From Hymenobacter ruricola (lineage in GTDB: Bacteria; Bacteroidota; Bacteroidia; Cytophagales; Hymenobacteraceae), in the NCBI RefSeq assembly GCF_015694525.1, contig NZ_JADQDM010000004.1, positions 310,001-374,000 on the forward strand: a DNA stretch of 64,000 nucleotides. Reading direction: 5' to 3'. Positions 24,229-32,749 of this stretch are shown here, in pieces; positions within the stretch are counted from its first letter, which is position 1; every line of letters begins with the position of its first letter. The notes beneath the pieces are model-generated. The model worked only from the letters and a program-made list of their open reading frames with translations. It had not been told where the DNA came from and made no database searches. A program made the position numbers and the translations under genes.

Positions 24229-24703
24229 TCAGGCGGCGATGGGCAACGGGGTTGCCGGGCACAGCTGGCGGCCCGGGTCGAAATAGTGCCGGCCCGAGCC
24301 AATGGGCTCGCCCAGCAGGATGCGGCGGGCCGTGCCCGCCGCCACGGCCCCGCCCAGCATCACGTCGGTGCCGAGCTGGGGCCAGGTGGTGATGGTGCGG
24401 CCAATTTCCGCCAGCGAGTTTTTCAGCCGGTCCGACAAGTGGTCATAGTCGAGCAGGCGCAGCACGTAGGGCAGCTTTTCGGCGGCCGTGCGCAGGCCGG
24501 CCAGGTGCTCGTAGCCGACGTCCTCCGGCAGGCGGCCGTGCAGCAGGGGGTAGTCGGGGTCCAGGTCGAAGCGTTCCACGTCGAGCATGCCCCGGTCGCT
24601 GGTGTCCATCAGGAGCGGAATGCCGGCGTGGCGGGCATGCTGGCGCAGCAGCACCTTGACGGCGAGGTCGTCGCATTCCTCCACCAGCAAATCGAGGGAG
24701 CCG
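24229..24703 (-). pseudogene. 3' part of a ThiF/E1-like gene (Rv1355c/MoeY type), 5' end missing
   Basis: Immediately after the trpB stop codon an open frame reads GGSLDLLVEECDDLAVKVLLR, ARHAGIPLLMDTSDRGMLDVERFD and HGRLPEDVG. These are characteristic of the back half of the ThiF-like domain in Rv1355c-family proteins. The nucleotide-binding GxGGxG half that should precede it is absent, and no start codon or leader is present; only a TTG inside the conserved stretch could serve. The fragment ends with TARRILLGEPIGSGRHYFDPG and lacks the nitroreductase-like domain of longer relatives. I read it as a stump produced by a deletion that joined it to trpB. A short re-used gene cannot be excluded. 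Confidence 0.6.
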
Positions 24704-24705
24704 CC

Positions 24706-26073
<1,368 letters not shown>

Positions 26074-26120
26074 GGCAAAGAGAGAAGGGGCAAGGGAAGA
26101 AGGGTGAATTGATAAAAAGC

Positions 26121-26486
26121 TCAGTAGGTCCCGCCGGCCAGCAGCGCGGCGGTGGGCGGCGCGGGGGCCGGCAGGCGCACCCGGCACAGCCCGGGCGAAA
26201 AAGTGCTGGCGTGCTGCCAGGCCTGGTACTGGTTCAGCGTGAGCACCCGCAGCCACGCCGCGGGCGGCACGGGCCGGGCCGGCCAGCGCAGCTGCCGCCG
26301 CAGCAGCACGGCCACACGCTGGCGCTGGTGGGCACTCAGCCGCAGGGCATCGGCCAGATAAGTGGTTTGGGCCGCCACCGTGGCCGTCACCGAATCGACG
26401 GCCGCCGCGGCATGGTTCTGCGCGGCGGCCGGGTGGCCAAACAGCCGGGCCAGCAGCAAAAGCAACAAGAGCAGGAAGACTTTCAT
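26121..26486 (-). CDS. Small secreted protein, unknown function
   Basis: The 121-residue protein starts at 26486 with a strong signal peptide ([23 protein letters not shown]). The mature part has two amphipathic stretches, [24 protein letters not shown] and [15 protein letters not shown]. The recurring L-T/S-x-x-Q pattern is reminiscent of Spy/CpxP-like periplasmic helical proteins, but the similarity is too slight to assign. It lies 47 bases upstream of trpB on the same strand and may share its transcript. Confidence 0.65.
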   Translation of the reverse strand: MKVFLLLLLLLLARLFGHPAAAQNHAAAAVDSVTATVAAQTTYLADALRLSAHQRQRVAVLLRRQLRWPARPVPPAAWLRVLTLNQYQAWQHASTFSPGLCRVRLPAPAPPTAALLAGGTY

Positions 26487-27068
26487 GGGCAAAAAGCATA
26501 GAAGGTGGAGGGGAGCGCCGGGCCAGCCGGCAGTGCCTTTGCAGCAGCGGCGAGCCAAACATACCCGGCTGCCTGGCCGGCCCCCAAGGCCCACTTGACC
26601 AGCGCCCGGCCCCGGTTGACGAATGCCCGCAACGGCTTGAGCGCCACGCCGGCCGCCGGGCCACCCGGCCACCCCAACCGGCTTGCCTGGCCCGTGGCGG
26701 GCTTTTCGCCGCTCGGCAACAGCTGCTTCTGCGTCGGGCGCCTGCTTAGCCACTCTTCTCCCCCTGATGCCGTGCACCTTTTCACTCCATCTGCTTCGCG
26801 ACGGCTGGCCGGTTTCCGCTCCGGGCTTTGCCGGGCTGGTGTTCGGCCGCCATGCGGGCACAAGGCAGGGCCGGCCGTTGTGGCGGGCCGCACCGTCACC
26901 TTCAACCCCACCAACCACCGCTTGCCGACCCAGCGAAACGGTGCTGACCACGGTGCGCACCACGGCTGGGAACAAGGGTGGCCTGAACCAGCAACCTGCC
27001 GGTGGGAAACTACTCCAGCAGCGTGGCGGCCGCCGACCTGAATTTATTCCTCAGCGAAAGCACCGCAA
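26487..27068. other. Gene-free stretch of about 580 bp
   Basis: No supported gene lies here. Overlapping open frames exist on both strands, as expected at this GC content, but none shows a start context, domain or amino-acid pattern that I trust. No tRNA or repeat array was seen. Confidence 0.5.
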
Positions 27069-28496
27069 CTACCGGCCGAACACGTCGCGCAAGGCCCGGC
27101 GCGCCGCGTGGTAGCCGCACATGCCGTGCACGCCCCCGCCGGGCGGCGTCGACGACGAGCAGAGGTACAGCCCTTTGGCGGAGGTGCGGTAGGGCGACAG
27201 GCGCAGCACCGGCCGCGTGAACAGCTGCCCAATGTCGAGCACGCCGCCGTTGATGTCGCCGCCCACGTAGTTGGGGTTGTGGGCTTCCAGCTGGGCCGGC
27301 CCCATGGTGTGGCGGGCCAGGATGCGCTCCCGAAAGCCCGGCGCAAACCGTTCCACTTGCTGCTCGATGGCGGCCGTCATGTCGCGCGGCGAGCCGTGCG
27401 GCACGTGGCAGTAGGCCCAGGCCGTGTGCTGGCCCGCCGGGGCCCGCGTCGGGTCAAACAGGCTTTGCTGGGCCAGCAGCACGAAGGGCCGCTCCGGGTG
27501 GTGGCCGTGCCAGGTGAGGTGCTCGGCGTGCGCTATTTCCTCCAGCGTGTTGCCCAGGTGCACGGTGCCCGCGCGGCGGCACTCCGGCGCCGCAAACGGA
27601 ATGGGCTCGGCCAACGCCCAGTCGACTTTGAACACGCCCATGCCGTAGCGGTAGCGCCCCAGCTGCCACTTATACAGCGCCGAAAGCTGCTGCCCCGCGA
27701 TGGCCAGCAGCTGCCGGGGCGTCACGTCCAGCAGCACCGCGTGCGCGGAGGGCAGCTGGCGCAAAGACTTCACGTAGAAGCCCGTTTCTATCCGGCCGCC
27801 CAGCGAGGTGAAGTACGACGCGAGGGCCGCCGCAATTTGCTGCGAGCCGCCTTTGGGCACCGGCCAGCCGCCCGCGTGCCCCAGCGCCAGCAGCACCAGC
27901 CCAATGGCCGAGGTGGCCATGTGGCCCAGCGGCAGCTGCGCGTGGGCCGCCATGCCCGCCCACAGCCCCCGCGCTTCGGGCGTGGCAAAGTGGCGGGCCA
28001 GCCGCTGGGCCGGCAGCAGGCCCTTGAGGCCAAACCGCGCCAGGGCCAGCGGGTGCGCCGGCAGCCGGAGCGGGCCCAGAATGGCCGGCGCCAGTTGCGG
28101 CCAGTCCGCCGCCACGGGCCCCACCAGCTGCCGGTACGCGGCGGCGTCGGCCCCGAGCCGGGCGGCAGTTTCGTCCAGAGAGGGGTGCAGCGCGGCGGCC
28201 GTGCCGTTGGCAAACGGGTGGGCCGCGGCCACGGGCGGGTACAGAAACTCCAGGCCGTGGGCCGCCAGCGGCAGCGTGCGGAAAAACGGCGACCCGGCCG
28301 CCAGCGGATGCACCGCCGAGCACACGTCGTGCCGGAAGCCGGGCAGGGTAAGCTCGGCCGTGCGCAGGCCGCCGCCCACCGTGTCCTTGCCCTCCAGCAG
28401 CAGCACCGACAGGCCCTGCTGCTGCAGCGTGATGGCGGCGGCCAGCCCGTTCGGGCCCGAACCAACCACGACGGCGTCAAAATCCCGTTTGGTCAC
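27069..28496 (-). CDS. FAD-dependent oxidoreductase, phytoene-desaturase/PYROXD2-like
   Basis: The 475-residue protein starts at the GTG at 28496 (VTKRDFDAVVVG, with initiator Met). A GTG start is chosen because the upstream frame has no features and runs into a terminator. The ADP-binding fold is GSGPNGLAAAITL with LLLEGKDTVGGGLRT, and the C-terminal FAD contact is LYLCSSSTPPGGGVHGMCGY. The arrangement matches carotenoid-desaturase-like NAD(P)/FAD oxidoreductases of the PYROXD2 group, not bona fide CrtI. No carotenoid genes adjoin it, so the substrate is unknown. It is probably cytosolic or membrane-associated. Confidence 0.9.
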   Translation of the reverse strand: MTKRDFDAVVVGSGPNGLAAAITLQQQGLSVLLLEGKDTVGGGLRTAELTLPGFRHDVCSAVHPLAAGSPFFRTLPLAAHGLEFLYPPVAAAHPFANGTAAALHPSLDETAARLGADAAAYRQLVGPVAADWPQLAPAILGPLRLPAHPLALARFGLKGLLPAQRLARHFATPEARGLWAGMAAHAQLPLGHMATSAIGLVLLALGHAGGWPVPKGGSQQIAAALASYFTSLGGRIETGFYVKSLRQLPSAHAVLLDVTPRQLLAIAGQQLSALYKWQLGRYRYGMGVFKVDWALAEPIPFAAPECRRAGTVHLGNTLEEIAHAEHLTWHGHHPERPFVLLAQQSLFDPTRAPAGQHTAWAYCHVPHGSPRDMTAAIEQQVERFAPGFRERILARHTMGPAQLEAHNPNYVGGDINGGVLDIGQLFTRPVLRLSPYRTSAKGLYLCSSSTPPGGGVHGMCGYHAARRALRDVFGR

Positions 28497-28640
28497 GCGG
28501 GGGAAGTGTAAGGGTGAGGGGACAGGCCGCCGCGGCTTTCCGGGCCCCGGCGTTGGGGGTAATACCGCCGGGGGCAGCAGCGGGTTATGGGGCCCGGGCT
28601 CACAAGCCAGCCATTCAGCAAACCGCCGCGGTAAAAACGC

Positions 28641-28669
28641 AAAAAGGCCCGGCATCTGCCGGGCCTTTC
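28641..28669 (-). terminator. Terminator after the 28693-30273 gene
   Basis: On the minus strand the stem AAAGGCCCGGCA/TGCCGGGCCTTT (12 bp, loop of 2) is followed by TTGCG, close behind the stop codon. Confidence 0.8.
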
Positions 28670-28692
28670 TTCTCAAACGGAACCACCGCCGC

Positions 28693-30273
28693 TTAGATGT
28701 TCAGCTTCACGAGCTTCATGCCCATTTTCTTTTCCTTCTTGAGGTAGTCCACCAGCATCACGTAGCCGGGCTTGGCCGGGTACAGGAACGAGGCCGTGGC
28801 GTTGCTGGTGCCGTCAATCTTGTCGACCTTGAACTGGCCGTTGTCGCCAAACGCCACGTTGCCGATGACCTTTTTGGTGGCCTCGCCCTTCTCCTTGTCG
28901 TAGTTGATGTACACCACGTTGAACTGCGAGTTGGCGTCGTTTTTCTGGGTGAACTGGTAGTCGAACTGGCCCGACTGCCGGAAGTACATGCCCAGCAGGC
29001 CGGTGCCCATCAGGCCGGCTCCGGGCGGCACGTAGGCCACGGAGGGGTCTTTGGGGTAAAACTTGATGTCGGTGAGCTTGTAGTCGGGGTCGAGGGCAAA
29101 CACCAGCATGTTGGCGATTTTGCCCTTCGACACCGAGGCCCCGCCGCCCAGCGCGGTGAGGGCAATGCCGAGGCCGTCGCCCACCACTTTGTACTGCTCG
29201 GCCACGATGTAGGTCTTGCCGTTGGAGCCGCGCACGATGGACTGCGTGTAGTTCACGAAGCCGTCTTCCTGGCTGGGGCGGGCTTCGGCGGGCATCAGGG
29301 CGGCCACTTCGTTGTGCCAGCCGTAGTTTTTCACGGCCACCGGCTTGCCGGCTTCGCTGAAGCGCTTGATGAAAAAGCCCTGGCTTTTGTTTACAAACGG
29401 CTTGTCGTTGAGCTTGTAGAACTCGCCCACGGCCACGAACTCGCGCTTCACGGGGTCGAAGGTGAACGAGCTGAGCGAAAGCTGCTCGGTGTTGGTGGTT
29501 TCCACCGGCACGTCGAACACCTTCTTGCCCGTGGCCGACTCGATGGCCACCATGAAGGCGTTGATTTTCTTCGACATCATGCCGTCGCGCCGCAGCACGG
29601 TGGCCAGAATGTACTTGTCCACGGCCTGGGTCAGGCTCACCGTTTCGTAGAATTTCGACTTCGGGTCGGAGCTCAGGCGCCAGCGCGGGGTCAGCTTGTC
29701 GTCGTACATCTGCAGGTTGTAGCCCTTCATCATGCCCTCGTAGCTGTTGCGCACGAAGCCGAAGTTGGGCACCGGAAACAGGGTCATGCCGCCCATCAGG
29801 CCCCCGCCGCCTTCGCCGTCGTTGCCCTGCGTCATAAACGACTGCTGGGTGGCCATCATGTCGCCCCGGTTCAGGTCGCCAATGGCTTTAAAGCCCAGCT
29901 TTTTGAGGCTGGTGTCGTAGGTTTCCAGCTCCAGCGTTTTCTCCTTCGAGTTGTAGTAGTACATCGCAAACGCCGAGCCGTTGAAGGCGTTGCGCAGCAG
30001 GAAATACTTGCCGGCCGGCTTCTGCAAGGTGATGTTGGACACCTTGTTGAGGTCCTGGTCGTAGAAATCGAGCAGGAAGTTGTCGTTTTTCTTGTCGGCC
30101 TTGTCGCCTTTGGTGTAGGTCACGTAGCCTTTCACCTCGTTGCCGGCATACACCGGCTCGATGGCCGTGCGGTAGACGCGCGAGATGTTGTCCAGGGTTT
30201 GGGTTTGGGCGTGCAGCGCCGCCGGAACCGCCAGCGCCACCGTAGCAGCCAGCAGGGTTTGTTTAACAAACAT
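28693..30273 (-). CDS. Secreted protein of the DUF6770-like type
   Basis: The 526-residue protein has a signal peptide (MFVKQTLLAATVALAVPAALHAQ). The mature chain is mainly beta, rich in aromatic and charged residues (GYVTYTKGDKADKKNDNFLLDFYDQD, KIYILATVLRRDG-like strands, FVAVGEFYKLNDKPF), which suggests repeated propeller-type strands. I connect it to the DUF6770 family of Bacteroidota with limited certainty. There is no lipobox, T9SS tail or catalytic motif. It starts 36 bases downstream of the M48-like peptidase stop, so both are probably one operon. Confidence 0.8.
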   Translation of the reverse strand: MFVKQTLLAATVALAVPAALHAQTQTLDNISRVYRTAIEPVYAGNEVKGYVTYTKGDKADKKNDNFLLDFYDQDLNKVSNITLQKPAGKYFLLRNAFNGSAFAMYYYNSKEKTLELETYDTSLKKLGFKAIGDLNRGDMMATQQSFMTQGNDGEGGGGLMGGMTLFPVPNFGFVRNSYEGMMKGYNLQMYDDKLTPRWRLSSDPKSKFYETVSLTQAVDKYILATVLRRDGMMSKKINAFMVAIESATGKKVFDVPVETTNTEQLSLSSFTFDPVKREFVAVGEFYKLNDKPFVNKSQGFFIKRFSEAGKPVAVKNYGWHNEVAALMPAEARPSQEDGFVNYTQSIVRGSNGKTYIVAEQYKVVGDGLGIALTALGGGASVSKGKIANMLVFALDPDYKLTDIKFYPKDPSVAYVPPGAGLMGTGLLGMYFRQSGQFDYQFTQKNDANSQFNVVYINYDKEKGEATKKVIGNVAFGDNGQFKVDKIDGTSNATASFLYPAKPGYVMLVDYLKKEKKMGMKLVKLNI

Positions 30274-30309
30274 GAAGGGGGAAGTAGGGGTGAGAAATAA
30301 GCGGAATGA

Positions 30310-31785
30310 TTAATGAATGGATTTCTTGGTGGGCGCGGCCGGCTTCGGAAACAGCAGCTTCGCAAACTTGCCGTCGTGGTAGTTGGCCAGGTACTGCTGT
30401 TTCAGGGTGGCCGCGCCGGGCTCGCCGGCCAGGGCCGAAGCCGCGTAGTTGGCCGCCAGGGCGTACTCGTTGGTGGGGGCCGCAGGGCTGCCGTTTTGGG
30501 CAAAGCAGGCCAGCAGGCCCTTGTAGTCGTCGGCCTTCCAGGCGTAGAGCGTGGTGAGTAGTTGGTTGAAATTTTCGGGGTGATGCTTCGACACGTTGCC
30601 CACCACTTCGTAGAAATCGTGCTTCAGCAGGTGCTCGCGCAGCTCGTACAGGCTCAGCGTCACCACCGAGCGCAGGTAGGCGTTCTGGGGCTCCTCGCGC
30701 AGCAGCTGCAGGGCCTCGAACAGGGCGTGGTCGTAGCAATCGTAGTCGAACCAGCTTTGCACCGACTCCAGCCGGCTCATGGCCACGATGCGGGCAAACT
30801 CCGGCGCCGGGGCGGCCGGGGCGTCGGCTATCTCGCCGTGGGCCAGCTCGCTGAGGTAGCGCATGCGCTTGGCGCAGTCGGGGTGCGACTTGAGGGTGTC
30901 GGTGGTTTCGAGCACCGTTTGGACGGGCGCGGCCACCGTGAAGATGGATTTGGACTTGGCCGGCGCCTCGGGCAGCGGGTAGGGCGAAGTGGCGCAGCCA
31001 AACGTCTGGCCCAGCGGCAGGGGCTCGGGCGAGAGCGGCTGGTCGATTTTGTCGAGCAGCTGCAGCACGCGGTAGGCCTGCTTCGGGTCGAAGCTGGTGC
31101 GCCGGAGCAGGGCGTAGCCCAGCGAGTCGGCCTGCTTTTCGTATTTGCGGTGGTGGAACGTGCTGTTCAGCGACAGGCCCAGGGCCAGCGCCTTCAGCTT
31201 CGAACTGATGTTGTACTCGTCGGCCACGATGCGCTTCACTTCCTTGCGCACCTGCTTGCTGTGGATTTTGGTGAGCTGCTCGCGCAGGCCGCGCTCCATG
31301 TGCCCGTACTGGATGTGGGCCAGCTCGTGGCAGAGCACGTAGGCCAGCTGGCTTTCGTTTTCGAGGCGGGCCAGCAGGCCCACGTTCAGCATCACGGTGC
31401 TGTTGCCCACGGCGTGGGCGTTGGGCTCGGGGTTGCGGCTGAGCACCAGCTGCACGGCCGGCAGCTGGGGGTTGGCCTTCCGGATTTGCTCGAACACGCG
31501 CTGCGCGTAGGGGTTCAGCACGGGGTCGACGAGGGCCGAGTAGCGCACCGTGTTGTACACGTCGGCGCACGCTTCCTGAGCAATGCGCTTGTAGTGGTCC
31601 TTGTACTCGCCGCTCACCGATTTGGGCGTTACCAGGTATTTCTGCACGGCCGCGCGGTGGGCCACGGCCATCTCGTGCACCCGCACGGTGTCCGGCGAGT
31701 AGTAGGGCAGGTAGGGCGCCTGCTGCGCCAGGGCCGGGGTAGCCAACATGCCGCCCACCAGGGCCAGCAAAATAAAGAGACGCAT
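30310..31785 (-). CDS. M48-like secreted zinc metalloprotease
   Basis: The 491-residue protein starts at 31785 with a signal peptide (MRLFILLALVGGMLATPALAQ). The catalytic domain shows PEPNAHAVGNSTVMLNVGLL, the zinc motif HELAH in LCHELAHIQYGH, and KYEKQADSLGYALL with the third ligand Glu, all in M48 order. No membrane helices are present, unlike HtpX, so it resembles the BepA/Oma1-like periplasmic branch. The C-terminal 180 residues are helical (repeated AL/LY segments) and may be TPR-like. It probably handles misfolded outer-membrane proteins, by analogy only. The secreted protein at 28693 follows. Confidence 0.92.
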   Translation of the reverse strand: MRLFILLALVGGMLATPALAQQAPYLPYYSPDTVRVHEMAVAHRAAVQKYLVTPKSVSGEYKDHYKRIAQEACADVYNTVRYSALVDPVLNPYAQRVFEQIRKANPQLPAVQLVLSRNPEPNAHAVGNSTVMLNVGLLARLENESQLAYVLCHELAHIQYGHMERGLREQLTKIHSKQVRKEVKRIVADEYNISSKLKALALGLSLNSTFHHRKYEKQADSLGYALLRRTSFDPKQAYRVLQLLDKIDQPLSPEPLPLGQTFGCATSPYPLPEAPAKSKSIFTVAAPVQTVLETTDTLKSHPDCAKRMRYLSELAHGEIADAPAAPAPEFARIVAMSRLESVQSWFDYDCYDHALFEALQLLREEPQNAYLRSVVTLSLYELREHLLKHDFYEVVGNVSKHHPENFNQLLTTLYAWKADDYKGLLACFAQNGSPAAPTNEYALAANYAASALAGEPGAATLKQQYLANYHDGKFAKLLFPKPAAPTKKSIH

Positions 31786-31833
31786 AAAGACGCCGGAAAC
31801 TAAGATTTCGGAAAAGAAGGCAATTGGTCGAAC

Positions 31834-31841
31834 CAAAGGTA
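31834..31841 (-). promoter_or_regulatory. -7 box (TACCTTTG) upstream of the M48-like gene
   Basis: An exact TAnnTTTG match 49 bases upstream of the start codon on the minus strand. The -33 region has no clean TTTG. Confidence 0.5.
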
Positions 31842-31971
31842 GAACGACGCATTGCTATAATCCTAACCGGGAATCCTGGCCGGGCGGTATTTTCTGGTTC
31901 TGGCTGTGAGGGGCTTATGAGCCCTTGCCAGTGGGCCTGCTGCTGGAAATGCTGGGGAGGTTGAGGGGCTG

Positions 31972-32610
31972 TCAGGCGGAAATTCTTCGGGCTACCACCG
32001 CAAATAGCGGGTCGGAGCGGCCGGGTGGCTGCGGGCTGCGGTCGAGCAGTTCGATGGCGTGCCAGCCGCCGGCCGCGGTGAGGTATTGGCGCACCAGCGC
32101 GAGGTGGCCGTGGTCGTCGAGGGCGTGCCACGCAGCAATGGCCTTGCTGGGAAAGCAGCGGTTGGAGAAGGTGATGACCAGCGGCGCGTCGGGCCGCAGC
32201 ACGCGGGCCAGCTCGCGCAGCACCGCCACGGGTTGGGTGAGGTAATCGACGGACACGCAGATGGCCGCCCCGTCGAATTCGGCAGCGGAAAAAGGTAGGA
32301 TGGACTGCTGGTTAAGGTCTTGCACCACGAAGCTGGCCAGGCGCGGGTTGGCTTTTAGCTCGGCCACGTTCATGCCCAGGCCCACCACCCGGCGGTAGGG
32401 CACCTCGGGCGGCAGGTGGCTCACCCAGCTGCTCATCAGGTCGAGCAGGGCGGTATCGGGCAGAAAGTATTCGCGGTAGAGCTGCGTAACGGCTGCAACG
32501 GCGGGCGCGTCGATATGCGTCACGAAGCGCGGGTGGTGATAAAATTCCGCGTCGGGCGTTTCATCCTGGCGGCGGAAGAGGTTGGCGGGAAGGTCGTCGT
32601 TGGGGTCCAT
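31972..32610 (-). CDS. SAM-dependent methyltransferase (class I, type 11-like)
   Basis: The 212-residue protein starts at 32610 (MDPNDDLPANLF). The first 24 codons of the longer frame overlap the inverted repeat at 32638-32728 and were rejected. The fold shows LLDLMSSWVSHLP and VVGLGMNVAELKAN at the SAM site (a variant of the usual GxGxG), VQDLNQQSILPF, then AAICVSVDYLTQPVAVLRELARVLRPDAPLVITFSNR with the post-motif helix. The substrate is unknown. Relatives are typically annotated only as methyltransferases. It is cytosolic, with no obvious operon partner. Confidence 0.88.
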   Translation of the reverse strand: MDPNDDLPANLFRRQDETPDAEFYHHPRFVTHIDAPAVAAVTQLYREYFLPDTALLDLMSSWVSHLPPEVPYRRVVGLGMNVAELKANPRLASFVVQDLNQQSILPFSAAEFDGAAICVSVDYLTQPVAVLRELARVLRPDAPLVITFSNRCFPSKAIAAWHALDDHGHLALVRQYLTAAGGWHAIELLDRSPQPPGRSDPLFAVVARRISA

Positions 32611-32637
32611 GTGGGAAGTAGAGGGAATAAGAGAACG

Positions 32638-32728
32638 GTCATGTCGAACTGGTCGAGACATCTCGCTCGGGGCAGTAATCAAAGGATTAGTGGTGGCACG
32701 CGAGATGTCTCGACCAGCTCGACATGAC
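32638..32728. repeat. REPIN-like inverted repeat (91 bp)
   Basis: The arms GTCATGTCGAACTGGTCGAG... and ...CTCGACCAGCTCGACATGAC pair over about 29 bases with one or two mismatches. A variable loop of about 33 bases contains TAATCAAAGGATTA. It lies between the stop of the UvrA-like gene and the start of the methyltransferase gene. Confidence 0.8.
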
Positions 32729-32749
32729 GGCTAGCTTTATTTCGACCCT

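Noticed and set aside
27108..28511. 467-residue plus-strand ORF opposite the FAD oxidoreductase
   Set aside because: It is a shadow of a well-supported minus-strand enzyme with Arg/His/Gly-rich, domain-free sequence.
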